Source: Gemmatimonadaceae bacterium (lineage in GTDB: Bacteria; Gemmatimonadota; Gemmatimonadetes; Gemmatimonadales; Gemmatimonadaceae). From it: DNA of 44,298 bases. The DNA lies in contig DATLTC010000064.1 of NCBI GenBank assembly GCA_035533755.1, positions 1-44,298 on the forward strand. Direction: 5' to 3'. This document shows positions 16,340 to 25,158 of this stretch, piece by piece. The first letter of the stretch is position 1. Each line of letters starts with the position of its first letter. Under the pieces are notes generated by a model. That model saw nothing but the letters and a program-made list of their open reading frames with translations, was not told the origin of the DNA and searched no databases. A program made the position numbers and the translations under genes.

Positions 16340-17707
16340 TCAGCGAGTCGTGGGCGACGCGGGGGCGTCGAGGTCGGCAAGGGAACCGGGGTCGCGCCCC
16401 AGCGCCTGGCGGCGCGCGGCGTCCGCGGCGATCACGGCATAGCGGGCCGCCGACAGCTCCACGGCGGTCCTGGCCTGGGCGGCCGCGGCGTCGAGCAGCT
16501 CGACGATCGTGGCCAGCCCGCCTTCGTACTTTCGGGTGACGAGGCGGTGCGCTTCCACGGCCTGCGCCGCTGCCAGCTCGGCGAGGTCCATGCGCTGCAG
16601 CGCCACGACGAGTTCGGTGCGCGTCTGGGCTTCTTCGAGCTGCGCATTGGCGTTGGCGGCATCGGCGGCGGCGTTGGCCACGGCGCGTTGGGCGGCGGCG
16701 TGCCGGACGTCGGAGAGGGTGCCGCCGCCACTGAACGGCGACCAGGACACCATCACGCCGGCCGTCCAGCTGGGCAACCCATCGTAGGGATGCGACAGCG
16801 AGTGCCAGTCGTAGCGGCCGAAGGCATTGAGGCGCGGCAGATACGCGGCGCGGGCGCGGCGCGCATCGGCGCCGGCGGCGTCGGCGCCGAGGGTGGCGGC
16901 GCGGAGGTCGGCCCGACTGGCGGCGCCGGCGTTGGCGGTATCGGGGGCGGCTGCGTCGCGCAGGGTCTGGGCGCTGGGAATCCGGGCGTCCACGGTGACG
17001 GCCTGGCCGGGCATGGCGAGCAGGGTGCCGAGTTGGCGGCGGGCGAGGAGCACGTTGCCCTCGGCGGCGGCGCGTTGCGCGTCGAGTTCATTGGCGCGCA
17101 CCGAGGCGAGGAGCACGTCGGAGCGGGTGACCATGCCGTTGCGTTCCATGGATTGGGCGGCGCGGACGTGGGCGTGCGCGGCGGCGGCGGCGGAATCGAG
17201 GGCCACGACCTGCGCGGCGGCGACGGCGGCGCCGAAGTAGGCGCGCACGACGTCGCCGCGCACGGAGCGGCTGGTCCACTCGGCGCTGGCGTCGGCGGCT
17301 TGCGCGGCGAGCGAGGCGGCGCGGCGTCCCACCCAGGCGTCGGCGTTGAACAGGGGTTGCGACACCGTGACGTCGCCGGAGTAGTCGCGGACGGCGGCGG
17401 GGAAGTTGAGGGCGTGGGGGTCGAAGGCCGCCTGGGTGGTGGAGCGCTGGCGCAGGGTGGTGCCGAAGGCCCCGATGGGATCGGTGGTCTGGAGGTAGCC
17501 GGCGTCGAACTGGACGCTGGGGAGGATGCCGCGGAGCGGGGCGATGGCGCTGGCGTGCTGCGCGTCGGCGGCGCCGCGGGCCATGCGATTGGCATAGGCC
17601 ACGGAGTCGGCGCGCTGGAGCGCGGCGGGGAGGGCGATCGGTGTCTGGGCCGCGAGTGGGGCGGCGGCGGACAGCGCGAGGGCGAGGGCGAGCGAGAGTT
17701 TGCGCAT
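16340..17707 (-). CDS. TolC-family outer-membrane efflux protein (pump 1)
   Basis: 455 residues with a clear signal peptide (M-R-K-L then a hydrophobic core ending P-L-A-A-Q). Two Ala/Gln-rich outer-membrane-efflux repeats follow, with short beta segments such as V-S-Q-P-L-F-N and V-M-V-S-W-S-P-F-S-G-G-G. It forms the outer-membrane channel of pump 1. It is the first gene of the tolC-MFP-RND-PII run. A CATATAG motif shared with the thioredoxin upstream region lies 25-42 nt before the start. No ribosome-binding site is obvious. Confidence 0.92.
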   Translation of the reverse strand: MRKLSLALALALSAAAPLAAQTPIALPAALQRADSVAYANRMARGAADAQHASAIAPLRGILPSVQFDAGYLQTTDPIGAFGTTLRQRSTTQAAFDPHALNFPAAVRDYSGDVTVSQPLFNADAWVGRRAASLAAQAADASAEWTSRSVRGDVVRAYFGAAVAAAQVVALDSAAAAAHAHVRAAQSMERNGMVTRSDVLLASVRANELDAQRAAAEGNVLLARRQLGTLLAMPGQAVTVDARIPSAQTLRDAAAPDTANAGAASRADLRAATLGADAAGADARRARAAYLPRLNAFGRYDWHSLSHPYDGLPSWTAGVMVSWSPFSGGGTLSDVRHAAAQRAVANAAADAANANAQLEEAQTRTELVVALQRMDLAELAAAQAVEAHRLVTRKYEGGLATIVELLDAAAAQARTAVELSAARYAVIAADAARRQALGRDPGSLADLDAPASPTTR

Positions 17708-17731
17708 TCGGGAATTAATGATTTTCCTGGA

Positions 17732-17749
17732 TGACCATATAGGAATGCA
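17732..17749. promoter_or_regulatory. Motif shared by tolC and thioredoxin upstream regions
   Basis: TGACCATATAGGAATGCA here matches the start of TGATCATATAGCCATATGCA at 18367-18386 at 10 of the first 11 positions, and again in ATGCA after a two-base gap. Both lie just upstream of minus-strand efflux-linked genes. AT-rich islands of this sort in a GC-rich context are typical ArsR-family operators, and an arsR gene lies downstream in the same run. Confidence 0.45.
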
Positions 17750-17774
17750 TCGGGCGCGACCGGCCGTGGCCCGC

Positions 17775-17796
17775 TGCGCACCGTGAGCGGTGCGCA
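17775..17796 (-). other. 9-bp hairpin between thioredoxin gene and tolC
   Basis: TGCGCACCG (17775-17783) and CGGTGCGCA (17788-17796) form a perfect stem with a TGAG loop, 20 nt past the thioredoxin stop. No T run follows on the minus strand. It could terminate weakly, or stabilise a processed transcript, setting different levels of thioredoxin and pump. Confidence 0.4.
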
Positions 17797-17815
17797 GGAG
17801 GCCGTGGGCCGTGAT

Positions 17816-18304
17816 TCAGATGGCGGTGAGGAGCGGCTTGAGCAGCTTCTCGATCATCGCCTTGGGGGCGGCGCCCACCTGGCGGGCGGCTTCCTTGCCG
17901 TTGTGGAAGGCGATGAGCGTGGGGATGCCGCGGATGCCGAGTCCGTTGGAGACGGACGGGAAGCGGTCGGTGTCGAGCTTGAGGATCTCGAGGCGGCCCT
18001 TGTACTGGCGCGCCATGTCGTCGAGCACCGGGGCCATCATGCGGCAGGGGGCGCACCAATCGGCGTAGAAGTCCACGAGCACCGGCACCTTGCTCTCGGC
18101 GATGATGCGATGGAAGTCGGCGTCGGTGACCGGCATCGGGCGGTCGATGAGCACGGGTTTGGCGCAGCTGGAGCAGTCGGGATTGCCGGCGTTGAGGTCG
18201 GCGGTGGTGAGGGCGCCGCAGAAGGGACAGCGGACCACGCCCGTGGCCGGCTGCTGGTGTGCGACGGTGGAGCTGCTATCGGGTGTCATGGGAGCCTCGT
18301 TCAT
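17816..18304 (-). CDS. trxC: Thioredoxin 2 (TrxC-like) with zinc ribbon
   Basis: 162-residue protein. An N-terminal zinc ribbon (C26-P-F-C29 and C44-S-S-C47) is followed by a thioredoxin fold with the active site W-C84-A-P-C87. The zinc ribbon is the mark of TrxC. The active site has Ala where most thioredoxins have Gly, a known minor variant. The cis-Pro loop (G-I-P-T-L) is present. The ATG at 18304 has no ribosome site, whereas the in-frame ATG at 18289 has GAGG 5 nt before it and may be the true start (157 aa). The position ahead of the efflux genes fits protection of thiols during metal or oxidative stress. Confidence 0.92.
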   Translation of the reverse strand: MNEAPMTPDSSSTVAHQQPATGVVRCPFCGALTTADLNAGNPDCSSCAKPVLIDRPMPVTDADFHRIIAESKVPVLVDFYADWCAPCRMMAPVLDDMARQYKGRLEILKLDTDRFPSVSNGLGIRGIPTLIAFHNGKEAARQVGAAPKAMIEKLLKPLLTAI

Positions 18305-18353
18305 GCGGTACGGGCCGCGGCCATGGCCGGGCGTACCCCGGTCCCGCGGCGAC

Positions 18354-18386
18354 CTATATAACTAAGTGATCATATAGCCATATGCA
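18354..18386. promoter_or_regulatory. AT-rich dyad upstream of thioredoxin gene
   Basis: CTATAT (18354-18359) and ATATAG (18372-18377) are inverted repeats 12 nt apart, and CATAT (18371-18375) with ATATG (18380-18384) form a second tight dyad. The block lies 50-82 nt before the gene in otherwise very GC-rich sequence. It resembles ArsR/SmtB-type operators in base composition and symmetry. Confidence 0.45.
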
Positions 18387-18514
18387 AGTCCCCGAGGTGG
18401 CGCGGGCCAGGGGATCCGGCGCCCGGCGGCGCCGCGGGCGCGCCCGGCGGGCATCAGGATCGTAGGGGGTCCGAATCAGATGATTCAGGATCGAACGGAT
18501 GCTCCGGATCACGC

Positions 18515-18557
18515 AAAAAGGGGGCGCCGGCGGAAAGATCTCTCCGCCGGCGCCCCC
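18515..18557 (-). terminator. Strong intrinsic terminator of pump 2 operon
   Basis: A perfect 15-bp stem pairs 18520-18534 with 18543-18557 (arm sequence GGGGGCGCCGGCGGA) around an 8-nt loop. On the minus strand it is followed immediately by TTTTT (18519-18515). It lies 33 nt past the RND stop and closes the ECF-sigma/efflux operon. Confidence 0.92.
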
Positions 18558-18589
18558 GCACGTGCACTGCTACATCCGGGCCTCGATGC

Positions 18590-21500
18590 CTAGTCGGCGC
18601 CCACCGGGCCCAGCTCGGCCGGCACGGGCAGGCCGCGGCGCCGCGCCATCCAGCCCCCGGCCCGCCGGCTCACCGCGTCGAGGTAGGTGTACGCCACCGG
18701 CGTGATGTACAGCGTGATGAACTGCGAGAAGAACAGTCCGCCCACCACCGCGATGCCCAGCGGACGGCGCGCTTCGGCGCCCGCGCCCACCGACAGCGCG
18801 ATCGGCAGCGTCCCGAGCAGGGCCGCCATGGTCGTCATCATGATCGGGCGGAACCGGATGAGGCACGCCTGGATGATGGCCTCCGACGCCGGCAGATGCT
18901 GCGTGCGCTCGGCCTCGATCGCGAAGTCGATCATCATGATCGCGTTCTTCTTCACCAGGCCCACCAGCAGGATGATCCCCACGAAGGCGTAGATGCTCAG
19001 ATCCACGCGGAAGATCAACAGCGTGAGCAGCGCGCCGAACGCCGCGAACGGCAGCCCCGAGAGGATGGTCAGCGGATGGATGAAGCTCTCGTACAGGATG
19101 CCGAGCACCGTGTAGATGACGAAGATGGCCAGGACGAGCAGCATGAGCAGCCCCGACTGGGCGGACTGGAACGCCTGCGCGGCGCCCGCGAAGCTGGTGC
19201 TGATCGACGCCGGCACCACGTTGGCGGCCACGCGCTGGACGGCCGCCGTGGCATCGCCCAGCGCCACATTGGGCGCCAGATCGAACGAGATCGTCACGGC
19301 CGGCAGCTGGCCGGCGTGGTTCACGGTGAGCGGCCCGGTGGTCTTGGACACCGTGGACACGGCGCTCAACGGCACGAGCGCGCCGTTGTTGGCGCGGATG
19401 TAGAGCAGCGACAGGGCGGCGAGGTCGCGCTGATACTGCGGCTCCATCTCCATCACCACCCAGTACTCGTTGTTGGGCGTGTAGATGGTGGACACCTGGC
19501 GCGATCCGTAGGCGTCGTACAGCGCCATCTCCACCTGCTGCGCGGTGACGCCCAGCGACGCGGCGCGCTCGCGGTCGATCTCGATGCTCGCCTGCGGGTT
19601 GCCCAGCTGGAGGTCGGTGGAAACGTCCAGCAGCTGCGGCAGCTTCCGGACCGAATCGAGGAGCTGCTGGGAGGCCGCGTACAGCGCCTGGATGTCGGAG
19701 CCCTGCAACGTGAACTGATACTGCCCCTTGGCCACCCGCCCGCCGATCTGGATGGCCGGCGGGTTGGACATGTACACGACCATTCCCGGCACCTTGCCGA
19801 GCTTGGGGCGCATCTCGGCCATGAAATCATTGGCGCTCAGGCGGTGGCCCAGCGCCTTGAGGCTGATGAACATCCGCCCCTGGTTGGACGACTGCGTGAA
19901 CCCGCCGGCGCCCACGGCCGACATGAACCCGGCCACGTTCGTGTCGCGCTGGACGATGGCCGCCAGCTGCTGCTGGTGCGCCACCATGTCGTCGTACGAT
20001 GCGCCCTGCGCGGCCTCGGTGGTCACGCGGATCTGGCCTGTGTCCTCGTCGGGGATGAACCCCTTGGGGATGATCACGAACAGCGCGGCCGTGCCGGCCA
20101 GGATGGCCACCGCGAACACGACCATGGCCCGCCGGTGGCGCATGACCACGTGGAGCGACGCCTCGTACCGCGCGAGGATCCACTGCCATCCGCGTTCCGT
20201 GAAGTTGAACAGCCGCCCGTGCTGCTCGGCGCCGTGCGGTCGCAGGAACAGGCTGGCGAGCATGGGCGTGAGGCTCAGCGACACGAATCCCGACACCAGG
20301 ATGGCCACGGCGATCGTCACCGCGAATTCGTGGAACAGCCGGCCCATGATCCCGCTCAGGAACAGGATGGGGATGAACACGGCGGTGAGCGACAGCGTCA
20401 TCGACAGGATCGTGAATCCGACCTCGCGGGCGCCGGCGAAGGCCGCCTCCATGGGCGCTTTGCCCATCTCCATGTGGCGGACGATGTTCTCCAGCATCAC
20501 GATCGCGTCGTCCACCACGAAGCCCACGGCCAGCGTGAGCGCCATCAACGACAGGTTGTCCAGGCTGTAGCCGAGCAGGTACATCACGGCGAAGGTGCCG
20601 ATGACCGAGATCGGCAGCGCCAGGCTGGGGATGGCGGTGGCCGAGACGTTGCGCAGGAACACGAAGATCACCATCACGACCAGGAACAGCGTGAGCACGA
20701 GGGTGAACTTCACCTCGTGCACCGACTGGTCGATGGACAGCGAGCGGTCGTACAGGGTGTGGATCTCCACCGCGCCCGGGATCGTGGTCCGGAGCTGGTT
20801 CATGAGATTCTTGACCGCGGTGGCCACGGCCACGGTGTTGGTGCCGGGCTGCCGCTGGATGGCGAGCACGATCGAGCGTTCGCCGTCGTACCACCCCGCG
20901 GCCTTGTTGTTCTGCACGTCGTCGAGCACGTTGCCCAGGTCGCCCAGCCGCACCGGCGCGCCGTTGCGATACGTCACGACGAGCCGCTGGAACCCGGCGG
21001 CGTTCTGCATCTGGCCGTTGGCCTGCACGGTATAGGCGCGATTGGGGCCCCAGAGCACGCCGGTGGGCAGGTTCACGTTCTGCGACGCGATCGCGCTGGC
21101 CACCTCGTCGATCCCGATCTTGCGGTAGGCCAGGGCGTTGGGATCGAGTTGCACGCGCACGGCGTACTTCTGCGACCCGAACACCTGCACCTGGGCCACG
21201 CCGCTGACCATCGAGATCCGCTGCGCCATCACGGTCTCGCCGTATTCGTCGAGCTGCGAGAAGGGCAGGAGCTTGGACGTGAGCGCGAAGTAGATGATGG
21301 CCTGGTCGGCCGGGTTGACCTTCTGGTACGACGGCGGGAGGATGCCGGCCGGGAGTTGGCCCAGCACCTTGCCGATGGCCGACTGGACGTCCTGCGCCGC
21401 GGCGTCGATGTTGCGGTCGAGCGAGAACTGGATGGTGATGGACGTGGAGCCGAGTCCGCTCGTGGACGTCATGTTGTCGATGCCGGCGATGGTCGAGAAC

Positions 21501-21709
21501 TGCTTCTCGAGGGGTGTCGCCACGGCGGCGGCCATCGTCTCCGGGCTGGCGCCCGGCAGATTGGCGTTCACGGTGATGGTCGGGTAATCCACCGTGGGGA
21601 GATCGCTCACCGGCAGCTGCCGGTAGGCGCTGATGCCGAACACGAGGATCCCGATCATGACGAGCACCGTCATGACCGGCCGGCGAATGAACAGATCCGA
21701 GAGGCTCAT
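18590..21709 (-). CDS. RND efflux pump inner-membrane subunit (pump 2, MdtB/MuxB-like)
   Basis: 1039-residue HAE1-type drug/proton antiporter. The N-terminus M-S-L-S-D-L-F-I-R-R-P-V-M-T, the stretch V-S-D-L-P-T-V-D-Y-P-T-I-T-V and the TM4 relay G-F-V-V-D-D-A-I-V-M-L-E-N are typical of MdtB, MdtC and MuxB pumps. All 12 membrane segments and both porter loops are present at normal length. The start ATG overlaps the membrane fusion stop (ATGA). It is the last gene of the operon, ending 33 nt before a strong terminator. Substrates are likely lipophilic drugs, bile-salt-like compounds or host metabolites; nothing in the sequence narrows this. Confidence 0.95.
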   Translation of the reverse strand: MSLSDLFIRRPVMTVLVMIGILVFGISAYRQLPVSDLPTVDYPTITVNANLPGASPETMAAAVATPLEKQFSTIAGIDNMTSTSGLGSTSITIQFSLDRNIDAAAQDVQSAIGKVLGQLPAGILPPSYQKVNPADQAIIYFALTSKLLPFSQLDEYGETVMAQRISMVSGVAQVQVFGSQKYAVRVQLDPNALAYRKIGIDEVASAIASQNVNLPTGVLWGPNRAYTVQANGQMQNAAGFQRLVVTYRNGAPVRLGDLGNVLDDVQNNKAAGWYDGERSIVLAIQRQPGTNTVAVATAVKNLMNQLRTTIPGAVEIHTLYDRSLSIDQSVHEVKFTLVLTLFLVVMVIFVFLRNVSATAIPSLALPISVIGTFAVMYLLGYSLDNLSLMALTLAVGFVVDDAIVMLENIVRHMEMGKAPMEAAFAGAREVGFTILSMTLSLTAVFIPILFLSGIMGRLFHEFAVTIAVAILVSGFVSLSLTPMLASLFLRPHGAEQHGRLFNFTERGWQWILARYEASLHVVMRHRRAMVVFAVAILAGTAALFVIIPKGFIPDEDTGQIRVTTEAAQGASYDDMVAHQQQLAAIVQRDTNVAGFMSAVGAGGFTQSSNQGRMFISLKALGHRLSANDFMAEMRPKLGKVPGMVVYMSNPPAIQIGGRVAKGQYQFTLQGSDIQALYAASQQLLDSVRKLPQLLDVSTDLQLGNPQASIEIDRERAASLGVTAQQVEMALYDAYGSRQVSTIYTPNNEYWVVMEMEPQYQRDLAALSLLYIRANNGALVPLSAVSTVSKTTGPLTVNHAGQLPAVTISFDLAPNVALGDATAAVQRVAANVVPASISTSFAGAAQAFQSAQSGLLMLLVLAIFVIYTVLGILYESFIHPLTILSGLPFAAFGALLTLLIFRVDLSIYAFVGIILLVGLVKKNAIMMIDFAIEAERTQHLPASEAIIQACLIRFRPIMMTTMAALLGTLPIALSVGAGAEARRPLGIAVVGGLFFSQFITLYITPVAYTYLDAVSRRAGGWMARRRGLPVPAELGPVGAD

Positions 21710-22848
21710 GGCGTGACCTTGGCGGGCGTCGCGGCGGGCGCGCCCACCGCGGGCCGGGCGTCCACCTTGGTGCCGGGCACGAGTCGCGACTGGCCGTCGG
21801 TCACGACGGTCTCGCCGGCCACGAGGCCGCTATCGATGACGGTGAGTTCGCCCACCGCGCGGCCGGCGACGATCGGCCGCACGCGCGCGCTCTGCGCGCT
21901 GTCGACCACGAACACGTAGTTCCCGTTCTGGCCCGAGACGACGGCGGAGTTGGGGACGGCGAGGGCGTCGGCCTGCGTGCCCAGTTGGACGGTGACTCCC
22001 ACGTACTCGCCGGGCCAGAGCGCCCGCGCCGCGTTGGCGAAGCGCGCCTTGGCCATCACCGTGCCGGTGAGCGAATCCACGGCGTTGTCGATGAAGCTCA
22101 GCGTGCCCGACTCGGCCAGCGAGACGCTGTCGGCCGTGGCCACGCGCACCGGCACCGGGCCGGCGGCCATGCGGGGCTCGAGGGCGAGGAATTGCTGCTG
22201 CGTGACGGGGAAGCGGACGAGGATCGGATGCAGCTGGTTGATCACCACCAGCGCCTGCGCGTTGGCCTTGACGAGATTCCCGCGGCGCACGAGCAGGCTG
22301 CCGGTGCGGCCGTCGATCGGCGAGCGGACGGTGCAGTAGGCCAGATTGAGCCGCGCCGTTTCCACGGCGGCGCTGTCGGCCTGGAGGGTGGCGCGCAGCG
22401 CCACCGCCGAGGCCGTGGCCTGGTCGGCCTGCGACTTGGTGACGTAGTCCTTGGCGACGAGGGCGCGGTAGCGGTCGGCGTCGCGTTGGGCGTTCTCGGC
22501 CTGCGCGGCGTCGCGCGCCAGGGCCGCCTGCGCCTGGCGCAGCGTGGCCTGGAAGGGCCGGGGGTCGATCTGGAACAGCACCTGTCCGGCGCGCACCTCA
22601 TCGCCTTCATGGAACGCGACGTTGTCGAGAATGCCGCCCACCTGGGCTTCGACGGTCACCGTCTGCAGGGGCTCGACGACGCCGTTGGCGAGCACGATGT
22701 AGGGAGCGGTGATCCGCAGCACCTTGGCCACGCGCACGGGGACCGTGGCGGGATGGTCGGCGGGCGGCTTGCCGCAGGCGGCCAGCAGAATCAGCGGCAG
22801 GGCAAGCAATGCACCGCGCGAGGCGCGGGTACGGAGCGGCGTGATCAT
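21706..22848 (-). CDS. RND membrane fusion lipoprotein (pump 2)
   Basis: 380 residues beginning with a lipoprotein signal (L-I-L-L-A-A-C-G). It has the lipoyl half-motifs F-H-E-G-D-E-V-R-A-G-Q-V-L-F and V-R-S-P-I-D-G-R-T-G, a coiled hairpin between them and the beta-barrel and proximal domains. It is the adaptor of pump 2. The same frame stays open far into tolC, but the ATG at 22848 is certain because the signal peptide starts there and it overlaps the tolC stop (ATGA). The 3' end overlaps the RND start in the same way. Confidence 0.94.
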   Translation of the reverse strand: MITPLRTRASRGALLALPLILLAACGKPPADHPATVPVRVAKVLRITAPYIVLANGVVEPLQTVTVEAQVGGILDNVAFHEGDEVRAGQVLFQIDPRPFQATLRQAQAALARDAAQAENAQRDADRYRALVAKDYVTKSQADQATASAVALRATLQADSAAVETARLNLAYCTVRSPIDGRTGSLLVRRGNLVKANAQALVVINQLHPILVRFPVTQQQFLALEPRMAAGPVPVRVATADSVSLAESGTLSFIDNAVDSLTGTVMAKARFANAARALWPGEYVGVTVQLGTQADALAVPNSAVVSGQNGNYVFVVDSAQSARVRPIVAGRAVGELTVIDSGLVAGETVVTDGQSRLVPGTKVDARPAVGAPAATPAKVTP

Positions 22849-24314
22849 CGATCGTTGTCGGGAGCGGAAGGAAGAAGGGGCGCGAGGGCTTCGCCGTGGA
22901 TGCCGAGCACGCCGACGTCGTGGGCGAGCTGGGCCAGCGAGGTACGCCACTGCCAGCGGGCCTGCACGGCCTGGGCGCGGGCGCTGGCCAACGCGGCCTG
23001 CGCCACGAGGAGGTCGATGATGCTGCCCACCCCCTCGGTGTAGCGCCCGCGGGCCACCTGCTCCGATTCCGTGGCGCTGGCCAGGAGGTCGGCGGAGGTG
23101 CGCACGCGCTGGCCGGCGGTGCGCATGGCGTAATACGAGGTGAAGACCTGCAGCGCGATCTGCTGTCTGGTGAACTCGGTGCGGGCCTTGGCGGCGGCGA
23201 GCTGCTCGGCGGCGGCGTGTTCGTCGTACTGGCGCGTGAACCCGGAGAACAGCGGGATCGAGACGCCGAGGTCCACGGTGTAGGAGCGGCCGGCGAATCC
23301 GGCGAGGTCGGACCCGGTGTAGCCGGTGGTGGCGCCGAGGGCGAACGACGGCAGCCGGGCCGCGCGGGCCTGCTCGAGCTGGGCGGCGGCGATCTGCGCC
23401 TGGGCGCGCACCTGGGCGAGGTCGGGGCGGTGGCGCGTGGCCACGTCGATGAGCGAATCCACCGAGGCGGTGACGGCGCCGATGGCGGCCGAATCGGGGG
23501 CCGGCTCGTCGGGCAGGTCGAGCGACGTGCTGGCCGGCAGCCCCATCGTCACGGCGAGCGCGCCGCGCGTCACGTTGAGCTGGCCCTCGAGCGTCTCGAG
23601 ATCGAGCTCGGCCTGGGAGCGCGCCGTGCGCGCCTGCAGCACGTCGGCGATCGTGGCCAGTCCCACGTCGTGGCGATCGCTGGCGGCGGCGAGGTTGGCG
23701 GTGGCTTCGGCCAGCGCCGTGCGCTGCGCGTCGCGCAGGGCACGCGTGGAGAGATACGAGAACACGGATGCCTCCACCTGGAGGATCGTGTTCTGCACGG
23801 TGGCGTTGTGGGCGAGGTCGGCGGCGATGGCCGTCTGGCGCGCGGCCTCGATGGCTCCGGCGCGGCCGCCGAAGTCGAGCACGAGGTACGACAGGTTCAG
23901 CGCCGGCCCGTATTGCGTGCGCTCGCCGGCCAGGCGCCCCGGCACGGCGATGGACAGCGACCGGGTGATGGTGCCGGAGGCCGAGAGGGTGGGCAGCAGG
24001 CTGCCGCGGCTGGCGCCGTAGAGATCGGCCGCGGCGCGGGCCTGGGCCCACGAGATGCGCGTGGCCGGATTGTTGGTGAGCGCCACGTCCACCGCGTCGG
24101 CCAGGGTGAGGCGGCCGAGGGCATCGGCGGTAATCGCGGCGGCCGGGGGCGCGGGGGGCGCCGGGCGCCGGGCCGCGGCGATGACCGAGGCGGGCGGCGT
24201 CCAGTACGCGTTGGGCTGCGGGGGCGCGGCTGCCACGCCCTCGATGCCGGGGGGCGCGCTCACGCAGGCCGTGAGCGCGCACGCGGCCGCCACTGCGAAC
24301 AGCCGCCGCGTCAT
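22845..24314 (-). CDS. TolC/NodT-family outer-membrane lipoprotein (pump 2)
   Basis: 489 residues with a lipobox (A-L-T-A-C-V), a Pro/Ala-rich linker and two outer-membrane-efflux domains containing long Ala/Gln helices and the beta segment V-D-L-G-V-S-I-P-L-F-S-G-F. It forms the exit duct of pump 2. The start overlaps the stop of the Spy-like gene (ATGA), and the stop overlaps the adaptor start. Length and layout are ordinary for NodT-type lipoproteins. Confidence 0.93.
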   Translation of the reverse strand: MTRRLFAVAAACALTACVSAPPGIEGVAAAPPQPNAYWTPPASVIAAARRPAPPAPPAAAITADALGRLTLADAVDVALTNNPATRISWAQARAAADLYGASRGSLLPTLSASGTITRSLSIAVPGRLAGERTQYGPALNLSYLVLDFGGRAGAIEAARQTAIAADLAHNATVQNTILQVEASVFSYLSTRALRDAQRTALAEATANLAAASDRHDVGLATIADVLQARTARSQAELDLETLEGQLNVTRGALAVTMGLPASTSLDLPDEPAPDSAAIGAVTASVDSLIDVATRHRPDLAQVRAQAQIAAAQLEQARAARLPSFALGATTGYTGSDLAGFAGRSYTVDLGVSIPLFSGFTRQYDEHAAAEQLAAAKARTEFTRQQIALQVFTSYYAMRTAGQRVRTSADLLASATESEQVARGRYTEGVGSIIDLLVAQAALASARAQAVQARWQWRTSLAQLAHDVGVLGIHGEALAPLLPSAPDNDR

Positions 24315-24757
24315 CGCAGGCCGCCGGAATCGCGCGCCGGTTGCATGCGGAGGAACTGCTCCCGCTGCGCGGGCGTGAGCACCTGCTCGATGCTGGCGTG
24401 CACGGTGTCGACCAGCCCCTGGACGCGCGGGCGGATCTCGGCGCGGAGGGCGCGGAACTCGCCCGAGCGGCGGGACATGATGCTGTCGATGGTATCGGCC
24501 TGGGACGGCGAGAGATGCAGCGTGGCCGTCAGCTCGGCGCGAATGGCGCGGCGGTCGGCGTCGGTGGGAGAGCGCAAGATCGATTCGATGGGGTGAAACG
24601 ACGTGTCGGGGAAAGCCGGCGCGCGCACGCGGGCATGGAGCACCACGCGGTCGATGGCGATGCCGGCGAGCGCGCTGCCAAGGGCGAGCGCGCAGAGGAC
24701 GGCGACGGCGAGCGAGCGGGGCGGCATCCGTACGGCGCCGCGACGGCTACGCGTCAC
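24311..24757 (-). CDS. Spy/CpxP-like periplasmic protein
   Basis: 148 residues (GTG start): one N-terminal membrane or signal segment (about 15-35), then an all-helical periplasmic domain. Two L-[ST]-P-x-Q motifs (L-S-P-S-Q and L-T-P-A-Q-R-E-Q-F) correspond to the LTxxQ motifs of the Spy/CpxP/CnrX fold. CnrX-type members sense periplasmic metal and control an ECF sigma factor; Spy-type members are chaperones. With a sigma and a putative anti-sigma factor directly upstream, a sensor role is attractive but inferred. The GTG at 24757 is used because it overlaps the upstream stop (GTGA). Confidence 0.7.
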   Translation of the reverse strand: MTRSRRGAVRMPPRSLAVAVLCALALGSALAGIAIDRVVLHARVRAPAFPDTSFHPIESILRSPTDADRRAIRAELTATLHLSPSQADTIDSIMSRRSGEFRALRAEIRPRVQGLVDTVHASIEQVLTPAQREQFLRMQPARDSGGLR

Positions 24758-25158
24758 TCATGCCCCGGCGCGGGCGCCACGCGGCCGCCGGTGGGCGTGA
24801 CGAGGAAATCCACCAGGTGCTGCGACGTGCGGTCGCGCGGCACGGCGCCGACGAGCGAATCCGGCGCCGCCACCGGGACCATGGCGTTCCGCGCCGCGGT
24901 GTGCGACGCCCAGAGGATGGCGCCGGCGGCCACGAGGGCCGTGGCCACGCCGAGTGGGATGAGCGTGCGGGCCCAACCGGCGGTGAACTCCCACCATGAC
25001 GGGGCGGTACGGCGGCGCGCGGCCAGGATCGGCGACGCGCCGGCGGCGATGCGCCGGGCCAGCGCCTGGCGGCCGGCCGGCGTGACGGCGCTCGCCGGAT
25101 CGAACCGCCGCAGCATGTCGCGCAGCGCCGGGTCGGGGGAGAGATCGTCGTGTCTCAT
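24754..25158 (-). CDS. Putative membrane anti-sigma factor
   Basis: 134 residues. A basic cytoplasmic N-terminal half of about 60 residues contains D-P-A-L-R-D-M-L-R-R-F. A single transmembrane helix follows (about 63-83), then a roughly 50-residue periplasmic tail. This topology, and the overlap of its ATG with the ECF sigma stop (ATGA), fit a membrane anti-sigma factor. No zinc-binding HxxxCxxC motif is present and no known domain is recognised, so the role is inferred from layout. It may work with the Spy-like protein encoded next. Confidence 0.55.
   Translation of the reverse strand: MRHDDLSPDPALRDMLRRFDPASAVTPAGRQALARRIAAGASPILAARRRTAPSWWEFTAGWARTLIPLGVATALVAAGAILWASHTAARNAMVPVAAPDSLVGAVPRDRTSQHLVDFLVTPTGGRVAPAPGHE

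Noticed and set aside
18896-21919. A 1007-codon plus-strand frame antisense to pump 2
   Set aside because: Same shadow composition (His, Arg, Asp, Gln), entirely inside the RND and adaptor genes.
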